Origin: Candidatus Nitrosocosmicus sp.
GTDB lineage: Archaea > Thermoproteota > Nitrososphaeria > Nitrososphaerales > Nitrososphaeraceae
Direction: 5' to 3'
Assembly: GCA_030452275.1 (NCBI GenBank)
Contig: JAKDMR010000062.1
Location: 1-9,327 of the forward strand
Length of the DNA: 9,327 nt
The notes under the pieces were generated by a model. It worked only from the letters and a program-made list of their open reading frames with translations. It had not been told where the DNA came from and made no database searches. Position numbers and translations under genes: made by a program. This document shows positions 1-6,198 of this stretch, piece by piece (positions within the stretch are counted from its first letter, which is position 1; each line of letters starts with the position of its first letter).

Positions 1-554
1 TCAACACTTCGATCCAATAAAGTATTATTAGTTTTCTCTATTAATTTTTCTAAAATCTTTGGATTTTTTAGCGAGAACACTGTAACTTCATTTTGCTTCT
101 TTCTAACTACTATTTTTGCTTCATATAGTCTTTTCAGGTTCCAGGATGTAGTAGATGGGGCTTTATTGATCCTTGACGTTATTTCAGAAAAGGTAAGGCA
201 ATCATTATCGTAAAGAAGTCTAAGAATTTTGCTAGTAGTTTTCATCTTTAGATAGCCGAGTGTTATCGTTTCTTCCATCGGAACATCAATGGAATAATAT
301 CTTGTAACATTGCTATTCTCAGGTCGATATACTCGAACTATTGTATTTTTTTCAAGTGTTAATAAGTGATATGACAGTGTTCCATTTTTGAACTGTGTAA
401 TCCTGGATAGATCTTTATATCTAATCCCTGGAATATTAAAAATTATGTTTGCTAGCATTTGTCTTTTATCCACTTCATTATCTTTCTTTACTTTATCTTT
501 CAATTGATCTAATTGCTGTTGTGGTTTTTGATTATCCGTTGTTGAATCCATCAT
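1..554 (-). CDS. Double winged-helix transcriptional regulator (C-terminus beyond the left edge)
   Basis: An open frame with no stop runs from ATG at 554 off the left edge, about 184 residues. The N-terminus (residues 1-30) is polar and Gln/Lys-rich. Two winged-helix units follow. Unit 1 is about 33-90, with recognition helix near 56-73 (NGTLSYHLLTLEKN) and a wing ending RYYSI. Unit 2 is about 104-162, with recognition helix near 132-149 (STTSWNLKRLYEAKIV) and a wing containing NEVTVFSL. The 'LSYHLLTLE' and 'SWNLKRLYEA' helices are typical of ArsR/MarR-like archaeal regulators, so cytoplasmic DNA binding is expected. The ATG overlaps the TGA of the upstream membrane gene (ATGA, 551-554), indicating translational coupling; a second in-frame ATG follows at once. 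The ligand is unknown. The dyads at 1101 and 1299 are candidate operators, by inference only. Confidence 0.85.
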   Translation of the reverse strand, partial: MMDSTTDNQKPQQQLDQLKDKVKKDNEVDKRQMLANIIFNIPGIRYKDLSRITQFKNGTLSYHLLTLEKNTIVRVYRPENSNVTRYYSIDVPMEETITLGYLKMKTTSKILRLLYDNDCLTFSEITSRINKAPSTTSWNLKRLYEAKIVVRKKQNEVTVFSLKNPKILEKLIEKTNNTLLDRSV

Positions 555-1003
555 TTTCTTTTATCTACCTTGAGAACCCCCCAAGCAAACATACATAACA
601 TTCCTAGTAACAAGATATGTGTAAAATCTACATCTATTAAAGGTATGTAAAACATATTAATAATATGACTTGCTTGCAATAGATAGATCATTTCTACAAT
701 AAGAAGAAATACGAAACTAAATGAAGTGAGTAAGACTTTCTTGTTCCTGGTTTTCTTGAAGGAAATAAATGAAATGGTAGTCATAAAAACAGCTATATCA
801 AGACTAAGAATATGAATCGCGATATGATAGGACATTGAGATGTGAAAGAGATGCGGTATCAAAAAAAAATAGGCTATAATAGATGTAAAGGCAATAGAAA
901 AAACCAGAAAGAGATTAGTTTTGTCATTAAGAAAAATCTTGATACTTTCCAATCTAGTAAAGTTTTCACTCTTTTTGAGCAATAAATCTAGTTTGACAAA
1001 CAA
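551..1003 (-). CDS. Small four-helix membrane protein, first gene of the regulator operon
   Basis: This 150-residue protein has four predicted membrane segments (about 31-50, 60-81, 90-110, 126-145), a basic N-terminus and a basic C-terminal tail (KVDKRK). Histidines H51, H54, H60, H64, H113 and H129 lie in or next to the membrane segments, which could suit a metal or haem site, but no known motif is complete. No ATG or GTG exists in the open frame upstream of the first helix; the best start is TTG at 1003, and the frame stays open to about 1054 without another start. The stop overlaps the start of the winged-helix regulator by four bases. Membrane protein plus regulator pairs are common in archaea and may form a sensing unit, but that role is inferred. 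I do not recognise the family. Confidence 0.7.
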   Translation of the reverse strand: MFVKLDLLLKKSENFTRLESIKIFLNDKTNLFLVFSIAFTSIIAYFFLIPHLFHISMSYHIAIHILSLDIAVFMTTISFISFKKTRNKKVLLTSFSFVFLLIVEMIYLLQASHIINMFYIPLIDVDFTHILLLGMLCMFAWGVLKVDKRK

Positions 1004-1061
1004 GAATAAAAAGAAATTGGTACAATTATGAAACTCCGAATCTTGATACTTTAATCATACT

Positions 1062-1077
1062 TTAGTATAATAATTTG
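1062..1077 (-). promoter_or_regulatory. Candidate TATA region for the membrane protein/regulator operon
   Basis: On the minus strand an AT-rich TATA-like stretch (TTATACTAAA, 1071-1062) follows AAATTA. Transcription would start near 1040, giving a leader of about 35 bases before the TTG at 1003. This is a positional and compositional call only. The dyad at 1101-1123 lies just upstream, where an archaeal activator would bind. Confidence 0.35.
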
Positions 1078-1100
1078 ATCCGTTGATTTATGAGTTATTG

Positions 1101-1123
1101 TAGTACATTCGAATAATGTACTA
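1101..1123. promoter_or_regulatory. Dyad copy 1 (GTACATT-N5-AATGTAC), candidate operator
   Basis: Perfect 9-bp inverted repeat, TAGTACATT and AATGTACTA, with the 5-base spacer CGAAT. The same architecture recurs at 1299-1321 and 6352-6374, always with the half-site GTACATT and a 5-base spacer, while spacer bases differ. That pattern fits a dimeric DNA-binding protein. This copy sits about 30 bp upstream of the candidate TATA of the 551-1003 operon. Confidence 0.55.
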
Positions 1124-1188
1124 TAAACTTTAAAAATATACGCATATTTAGTTAAATTACCTAGTCAATGTGGCAACGGTTCTCATCA

Positions 1189-1231
1189 TAATAAAAGCGG
1201 CAATAGTCTACGCAACTTTCCGCTTTTATTA
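1189..1231 (-). repeat. Stem-loop copy 1 with conserved loop sequence
   Basis: Perfect 12-bp inverted repeat: TAATAAAAGCGG at 1189-1200 and its complement at 1220-1231, with a 19-base loop. On the minus strand the loop contains TGCGTAGACT (1214-1205). A second hairpin at 6203-6248 (plus strand) has the same ten bases in its loop but a different stem (TAAATAATGGCAA), also perfectly paired. Conserved loop with changed but still paired stem suggests selection for structure. Some weaker similarity extends upstream (AATT..AATA..AACATA patterns) and to a downstream dyad. A bidirectional terminator is an alternative, but no T-run follows. Confidence 0.6.
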
Positions 1232-1298
1232 GCTACACTATTTTTCTCAGAATTCTATGTTCAATAGACTATTTCAATTACAACTAGGTTAGGGTCTA

Positions 1299-1321
1299 TG
1301 GTACATTAGTAGAATGTACTA
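1299..1321. promoter_or_regulatory. Dyad copy 2 (GTACATT-N5-AATGTAC), candidate operator
   Basis: TGGTACATT and AATGTACTA flank the 5-base spacer AGTAG; 8 of 9 outer positions pair. It ends seven bases before the TATA-like box of the lpxD-like pseudogene, a position typical of archaeal activator sites. An isolated GTACATT half-site follows at 1348-1354, between that box and the start codon. Confidence 0.55.
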
Positions 1322-1327
1322 ACCAAC

Positions 1328-1335
1328 AATATATA
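1328..1335 (+). promoter_or_regulatory. TATA box of the lpxD-like pseudogene
   Basis: AATATATA, centred about 36 bases before the ATG at 1368. With the usual archaeal spacing of about 25 bases, transcription would begin near 1358 and leave a leader of about 10 bases. No Shine-Dalgarno sequence precedes the ATG, consistent with a very short leader. Confidence 0.5.
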
Positions 1336-1367
1336 GGAAAATCTTATGTACATTTCATAGTATAAGA

Positions 1368-2349
1368 ATGACTGATTGGTCTGTTGAAACGCTATTACAG
1401 TATCTTAGAAATTCGGATTACAAAATTGAAGGCAAGATTGCAAGATCTATAGGAGACGTAGCGTCGATTCAAAATGGAACAACTAATGATATATCGTTTT
1501 GTGCATTCGATGATTATAGAGGCATACTCTCAATTTCACGTTCTAATGCTGGAGTGATCCTATGTAAAAAAACTAGAGGTTTGGTGTACCCAAATAAGAA
1601 GTATGCTCAGGTTTTGATATTTGTACATAATCCAAGATTAGAATTTACCAGGATTGCAAAAAAAAATTAACCGTAATCATTAACCCAACAAAGTAGGTAT
1701 ATCTTCAAGTTCTGTTATAGCTGATTCAGCTAAAATAGGTAGAGATTGTTATATTGGAGATCATGTAGTCGTAGGAGAAGATTGCATAATAGGAGACAAT
1801 TCCAAAATAGAATCAAAAGTAAATTTACAAAATTGTATAATAGGCAATGACTGTATAATTCAACCAAATACCACCATAGGTTCTGATGGTTTTGCATTTG
1901 AAAGAGATAGTAATACTTTAGAACTAGAAAAATTTCCTCATTATGGTAAGGTAATTATAGAAAATGATGTAGAAATCTATGCCAACTGTTCTATTGCAAG
2001 AGGTTCTTTATCGGATACAACAATAGGACAAGGAACCAAGATTGATGCTTTGTGCCATGTTGCTCATAATGTAAGTATTGGTAAAAATACTGAATTGACT
2101 GCAGGGACAATAATAGGCGGAAGTACAACAATAGGCAACAACTGTTGGCTTGGACTTAATAGTACTATAAAAAACAAATTGAAAATAGGAAACAAGGTTA
2201 TTGTTGGCTCTGGTAGTTCAGTAATACACGATGTTGATGACGAGGATATAGTAGCAGGTGTTCCAGCCAAATCAATAAAAAGAAAGATTACCGCAAACAA
2301 AGAGAAACTCTTTTTGATGGCTGGACAGGAAAGAAATGAAAAAACATAG
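1368..2349 (+). pseudogene. lpxD-like: Broken LpxD-like acyltransferase (UDP-sugar N-acyltransferase, left-handed beta-helix)
   Basis: Two frames together give about 327 residues, close to bacterial LpxD (about 340). Frame one (1368-1670) encodes the LpxD N-terminal domain, about 100 residues, with 'ISFCAFDDYRG' and 'SNAGVILCK'. The second frame is open from 1684 to 2349 and encodes hexapeptide repeats (IGDHVVVGEDCIIG and similar), the LpxD signature GSDGFAF, 'IARGSLSDTTIG', and AHNVSIG with the likely catalytic His at 2065-2067 (equivalent to E. coli His239), ending in GVPAKSIK. Two lesions separate the halves: an A9 run at 1658-1666 that appears one base too long, and an in-frame TAA at 1681-1683 after the frame is restored. 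The second half has no ATG before its catalytic part. LpxD adds an acyl chain to a UDP-glucosamine derivative; archaea lack lipid A, so the original role was probably in surface glycan synthesis (inference). Confidence 0.85.
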
Positions 2350-2437
2350 TGAAGACTATCGGTTATATAGAACAGTATCAGATATAATAAAGACAGGTAT
2401 GATTTTATCCTCTAAATATCAGCTATGCACCTTTTAA
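2336..2437 (+). CDS. Possible 33-codon fragment overlapping the lpxD-like 3' end
   Basis: ATG at 2336 overlaps the end of the pseudogene by 14 bases, an operon-like arrangement, and the purine-rich AGGAAAG precedes it. The product (MKKHSEDYRLYRTVSDII...) is only 33 residues and unrecognised. It may be the truncated start of a former partner gene in the same operon, or chance. The following stretch to 2550 shows no further coding sign. Confidence 0.25.
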   Translation: MKKHSEDYRLYRTVSDIIKTGMILSSKYQLCTF

Positions 2438-2547
2438 CATATGGTTTTTAGATATTATAGTTTTTGTGTTACTCGATTAGGAATAAATAGCGAACAAACA
2501 TGGTGATCTAGGCATCTAATCAAAATTTCAAGAGCAATCTATGGTGC

Positions 2548-3632
2548 TTAAAAGTTGTGTAAATGATAAGATATATTCATATGTAAACTGATTGTGCTTG
2601 TTTTGATTACATGTTTTTTGTTGTAATAATGTGTCCACTCCGATACGGCTTTACCTATGTCTTGTTCATTGTTAAAGACCGAGTTGTTTATGGCCTGTCG
2701 ATGCATCCATAACCACCTTACTTCTATCAGATTTAGCTCTGGAGATCTTGTGGGAAGGAATACTAGGTGTATCCTTGGATGGTATCTGACTATGCCTTCT
2801 TATACCATCTTTGATTTGTGTATCGACGCGTTATCTAATATCAGAAATATCTGCTTTACATTATTGCCATACTTTCTGTCAACTCTTTTTATGAAATCCA
2901 GAAACTGCTTACTTGTCTTACGTTTGTAACTGTGGGTGAACATCTGGTTGTTTGTATAATCATAAACCCCAAACACGTTTAGAATTCCATTGGTCTTTTG
3001 ACCCTTGTTAATTTTAGACTGCGTGGATGACCAAGAAGGACCTCCATATGTTTTTGCTGCTATGGGACCCTTCTCATCCTCATAAAGGATAACCGAGTCA
3101 ATAGGTGGACTATACCTTAGTTCTTCGATCCTCTTTTTTTTAAATCGTATTCCGGATCTGTGCTGGTCCTTAGAGTTATCTTTGATTGTCTATGATACTT
3201 TATTCCGTGTTTGAGAAGTATGCTTCTAATCTCTGTGTGACTTATCGAGTCTACAATGTTTAGTTCCTTTGATACATATCCAGCAAGAACACGTAATGAC
3301 CATGTTGAGAAAGGCAGTCCATAGCCTTCTCTTGGATTCTTGGATGCTATCTCTACTATTTTTTCCTCAATTTCTACCGTTAGCTTGATTGACTTGTGTT
3401 TGTGTACTTTGGACACTATTCCTTCAATGCCTTTCTCATTGAACCTATGTATCCACTTTCTAATGTTAATGTCGTGATGGTTGGTAGCTCTTCTTATTTC
3501 AGGAACAGTACATCCTTCATCCTTGAGTAAGATTAGTTTGGCACGGTAACTAGACTCCTCTCCATCTTCTATCATATCGTATAACATGTTTCTTTCATCG
3601 TCTGAAAGTAATCTGAGGAAAGTATCCCTCAT
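2548..3632 (-). pseudogene. IS630-family transposase, frameshifted and with an internal stop
   Basis: The N-terminal part (ATG 3632; a TTG at 3647 is also possible) carries two helix-turn-helix units: one around 'LLKDEGCTVPEIRRATNHH', then 'IRKWIHRFNEKGIEGI', and a second before 'KYHRQSKITLR'. It ends at TAA 3117-3119. A -1 shift in the A8 run at 3134-3141 joins it to the catalytic domain, which carries D in EDEKGP (3076-3078), D in LDNASIH (2833-2835) and E in LNLIE (2722-2724). That is the D..D..E order and spacing of the IS630/Tc1-mariner superfamily. An in-frame TAA at 2800-2802 lies between the second D and the E. Rejoined length is about 360 residues, normal for the family. The terminal stop (2548-2550) is formed at the junction with the target TA. 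The A8 shift could be programmed, but the TAA still removes the catalytic E. Confidence 0.9.
2553..2603 (+). repeat. Left terminal inverted repeat of the IS630 element
   Basis: Fifty-one bases that match the reverse complement of 3682-3732 without a mismatch, starting AGTTGTGTAAATG and ending GTGCTTGTTT. The last codons of the transposase frame lie inside this repeat. Fifty-one perfect bases is longer than the roughly 15-30 bp usual for IS630 ends. Confidence 0.95.
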
Positions 3633-3681
3633 AATGGACGTATCCAAAATGGTAAGCTAAAGGTGTTGTGGTGTCATACCT

Positions 3682-3732
3682 AAACAAGCACAATCAGTTT
3701 ACATATGAATATATCTTATCATTTACACAACT
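3682..3732 (-). repeat. Right terminal inverted repeat of the IS630 element
   Basis: Exact reverse complement of 2553-2603. It lies about 50 bases upstream of the transposase start and probably contains or adjoins its promoter, since it is AT-rich (GATAAGATATATTC on the minus strand). Confidence 0.95.
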
Positions 3733-3734
3733 CT

Positions 3735-4088
3735 TAAAGTACGTATTCTAATTGGTATGTATGCTCTGGTTAACCACATTCAAGAGGATAATGTCTGACT
3801 ATTAACTTAGAACAAGACCATTTATTCTAGGTATCAAAAAAGTGAGTTTAAATCTGTTAAAATAATGTATGTCAAGATATGGTCCTCACTACATGAAAAT
3901 TTTTAATGCTGCTAATTCTGCCAAGGCTAACCATAACTGAGCTAACTAGGTTCAAAGCGAACATACTCTGTATGTGAGAGCGAGGCTCTAACTGGTTCAA
4001 CATCCTACTATACTACATTGATCATTTTTGATAGAATAGATGACAGGTTGGGAATAAAAACAAACTGTGTATTCAGAAAACAGATTGA
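3735..4088. other. Intergenic stretch with tandem hairpins between direct repeats
   Basis: No convincing gene is visible. A compact structured patch lies at 3942-4000: CTAACTAGGTTCAA (3942-3955) and CTAACTGGTTCAA (3988-4000) form an imperfect direct repeat, and between them are two adjacent hairpins, ACATAC-TCT-GTATGT (3961-3975) and AGAGC-GAG-GCTCT (3977-3989). I do not recognise it as a tRNA or other RNA. An oligo-T stretch on the minus strand (TTTTTATT, 4060-4053) could end transcription of the 4089-4313 gene. Confidence 0.4.
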
Positions 4089-4313
4089 TTAAATGCTTTC
4101 TGTCTCACTTTTATTTCCTGTTGTTTTATGCCACCATAATTGTCTGTCATCGTCCAATGTAGAAAAGTTAATGATAAAGGGCTTTCTCTGATTATGAAAT
4201 GACATTAAAAACACATCCCATGATTCATATGAGATCCTTATGATGACAATAGGGTGAGAAGTATTGTCTTTATCATTTCTTACTTTCTCTTTCATTTTCT
4301 GAATACATGTCAC
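4089..4313 (-). CDS. Small hypothetical protein, 74 codons
   Basis: An unrecognised cytoplasmic-looking protein with no signal or membrane segment. The N-terminus is very basic and polar (KMKEKVRNDKDN); the centre (PIVIIRISYESWDVFLMSFH) has an alternating hydrophobic pattern suggesting a beta strand then a helix, followed by 'KPFIINFSTLDDDRQLWW' and a polar tail. The start is either GTG at 4313 or ATG at 4295, residue 7; neither has a clear Shine-Dalgarno. It stands alone, downstream in orientation of the propeller gene with 225 bp between. Three tryptophans and ordinary codon use make it look more like a real protein than chance, but it could be spurious. Confidence 0.45.
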   Translation of the reverse strand: MTCIQKMKEKVRNDKDNTSHPIVIIRISYESWDVFLMSFHNQRKPFIINFSTLDDDRQLWWHKTTGNKSETESI

Positions 4314-4538
4314 AATTTACCAAGATAGGAAAGGAGCCATAATTTTACCGAATTTTGGGATAGGCTCTTGGTTTGAATACGCGACAAAACACTATAAAGT
4401 TTGCTATCAGTATCAGTTACAGTGACAGGATGACATACGTCACTTGGTTCTACACAAACAAGAATTAAGAAAGAAACAAATTGTCTGCTATAATTACTGT
4501 TAAATTTTAATAAGAATTGGAAAATGGGCGAGTCTCTA

Positions 4539-6026
4539 CTAAATCTTCATTGTAATCATTTTAAAGTCGTCATTTACAGAGAATCCCATAATTACACCCT
4601 CTGGTAATGGAACTATCTTTGGATCTGAAATACCTCCATTTTCAAATTTTATAGGAAAGGAAATTTCGCCAACTTTGCTTCCTGAATTATCCAGAGTTGC
4701 TACATTGAGGAACCTATCTATATGATTAGACTCATCGAGATCTGAAAGACCAACATTATCATAACCATTATCCTCTTGTGGATGTGTGATAAATGTCATC
4801 CATATGTTGTTATTGTTATCGACTGCAAGATCTATGGCTCTGTGTGATGGTGGTACGAATTCTCCAGTGTATACAGGTACAGGATCGCCAAAAGTATGAC
4901 CTTTATCTGCAGAATTTACATAGTAATAACCCGCCCCATCTGTACCATTACCTGTAAAGTATCCTACATGTAGGATACCTGATGTGTCAAACTCCATAGC
5001 TGGTCCTGTTGATGGACAGCCATTCATATACCATTCAATTTCTTGTACAGGTTCGGGATCAGAATACACCAAACCTGAACCATTATCAACTGTATGGATT
5101 ATAAAATTGTCTCTTGTGGTAGAATAAATAGGTGCTTGAGCTAATCCTTGTTGAATAGCACTGCTGTTTTTGTATGATTCCGATTCTGGATCAACATAAT
5201 TTTGAATGTATTCGTCGGAATAATCACTCAACCTTGGATCATCTCTTGAACTATCTCTATAAGCAATAAACACTTCTCCATCAGGTCCCACGGTCGTTGC
5301 AGTATCACAACATTGACATCCTTCCTTTTCCAATGTCAATCCATGAAAATTCTCGCCCCCGTCTGCAGATCTTAACAGGTTAATTTGAGTATCATAATCT
5401 AACTTGTTCATGTCATATCCCAAAGCACTTCCATTAGCTATTATCAATTCATTATTTACATATGGCATTAATATTGTTCCATTATTTGATATTGCTAAAT
5501 CCGCATACCCTTTTTCACTAACTGGCAAATCTTTGGTAGGATAAATGGTTGGCTCAAAGGTTTTTCCATTATCTACGGATTTTGCCAGTCTAAAGTCTAC
5601 GATATTACCAAAAGGTCCTTCAGCGGGTACAACTTTTGACCAGGAGACAAATATTTCATTGTCAGAACCAAACCTTATAGGAGGAGACCACCAATTCATA
5701 GCATATCCACCCGCATCACCCTCTTTGTCGTTTACTCTAACTGGTTTGGTAAATGAAGAGCCATTATCTGCAGAACTTAACATATAAAGATTGGTAATTC
5801 CATTGTTAGATCTATAAAAGACGGCATAGATATTATTAGTATCAGAGTTAATGGCCAGTCCGGGTGTTGTAGCATTTTTGATGGTTAAATTTTTAACGAC
5901 TTTAATTTGTTCTGCGGCCAATGACGACTCGTAAGTAGAGCTTAAGACTATTACTGCCAGAGATACCAAACATGCATATATTACAGTACTTTTTATATCA
6001 CCCTTATAACTAAAATTTAGTTTCAT
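4539..6026 (-). CDS. Exported Asp-box beta-propeller protein (sialidase-like fold), CxCC-containing
   Basis: This 495-residue protein starts with a signal peptide: basic N-terminus, hydrophobic stretch at about 14-30, likely cleavage after SLA (residue 37). Four Asp-boxes (S-x-D-x-G-x-x-F) are clear at 85-92, 150-157, 220-227 and 372-379, with degenerate ones near 311 (HTVDNGSGL) and 443; blades of about 65-75 residues fit a six-bladed BNR/sialidase-type propeller. Cys237, Cys239, Cys240 (CQCC) and Cys337 (GCPSTGP) are the only cysteines of the mature protein; with 'AYRDSSRD' they resemble a CxCC...R..RD...CP pattern I recall from uncharacterised bacterial BNR proteins. There are eight N-x-S/T sequons, consistent with an N-glycosylated surface protein. 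A sialidase Arg triad and active site cannot be assigned, so enzyme activity is unproven; adhesion or carbohydrate binding is equally possible. Confidence 0.85.
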   Translation of the reverse strand: MKLNFSYKGDIKSTVIYACLVSLAVIVLSSTYESSLAAEQIKVVKNLTIKNATTPGLAINSDTNNIYAVFYRSNNGITNLYMLSSADNGSSFTKPVRVNDKEGDAGGYAMNWWSPPIRFGSDNEIFVSWSKVVPAEGPFGNIVDFRLAKSVDNGKTFEPTIYPTKDLPVSEKGYADLAISNNGTILMPYVNNELIIANGSALGYDMNKLDYDTQINLLRSADGGENFHGLTLEKEGCQCCDTATTVGPDGEVFIAYRDSSRDDPRLSDYSDEYIQNYVDPESESYKNSSAIQQGLAQAPIYSTTRDNFIIHTVDNGSGLVYSDPEPVQEIEWYMNGCPSTGPAMEFDTSGILHVGYFTGNGTDGAGYYYVNSADKGHTFGDPVPVYTGEFVPPSHRAIDLAVDNNNNIWMTFITHPQEDNGYDNVGLSDLDESNHIDRFLNVATLDNSGSKVGEISFPIKFENGGISDPKIVPLPEGVIMGFSVNDDFKMITMKI

Positions 6027-6074
6027 AGAAATTCATACAGACCTCGCATTGTAGAGATATTGTACTTGTTAAGG

Positions 6075-6083
6075 TTTAAATTT
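6075..6083 (-). promoter_or_regulatory. Candidate TATA box of the propeller gene
   Basis: AATTTAAA on the minus strand, centred about 53 bases upstream of the ATG at 6026. Initiation would fall near 6053 with a leader of about 27 bases. There is no strong Shine-Dalgarno sequence in that leader. Positional call only. Confidence 0.4.
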
Positions 6084-6198
6084 ATTCTGGTACAAGTTTC
6101 GAACCTTTGGGAATGTTTGACAAAAACCAGTAACTTGTTAATACAACTGATTTAAAAAGTCAATTACAATATTTTAAATAAACATAATCTGTAGCAAG

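Larger units (their letters stand above)
2551..3734 (-). mobile_element. IS630-family insertion sequence, about 1.18 kb
   Basis: The ends are set by long inverted repeats and by flanking TA dinucleotides (2549-2550 and 3735-3736), the target duplication expected of IS630. The outermost bases are AAAGTTGTG on the left and the complement of AGAGTTGTG on the right. The element carries one transposase on the minus strand and nothing else. Rejoining the flanks across a single TA gives no coding frame, so no gene seems to have been interrupted. Near-perfect ends suggest fairly recent arrival, although the transposase is disabled; it may have moved using enzyme from another copy. Confidence 0.88.

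Noticed and set aside
1189..1231. Stem-loop as an ordinary transcription terminator
   Set aside because: It lies upstream of both flanking genes, has no T-run after it on either strand, and its loop sequence is shared with another hairpin, none of which fits a terminator.
2064..2300. Minus-strand open frame of 78 codons
   Set aside because: It is antisense to the hexapeptide-repeat half of the lpxD-like pseudogene, whose plus-strand frame is clearly the homologous one; its composition is a by-product of those repeats.
2657..2929. Plus-strand open frame of 90 codons
   Set aside because: It lies antisense to the catalytic domain of the IS630 transposase, which carries the conserved D and E residues on the minus strand.
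3872..4003. Minus-strand frame of 43 codons starting MLNQLEPRS
   Set aside because: It is short, has no promoter or ribosome-binding site and no recognisable feature, and covers the hairpin/direct-repeat patch, which explains its unusual composition better.
3940..4005. tRNA-like GGTTCAA boxes
   Set aside because: The bases around both GGTTCAA motifs cannot form a TPsiC stem, and no acceptor or anticodon stem fits, so this is not a tRNA.
5545..5787. Plus-strand open frame of 80 codons
   Set aside because: It is antisense to the propeller gene, whose Asp-boxes and signal peptide establish the minus strand as coding.
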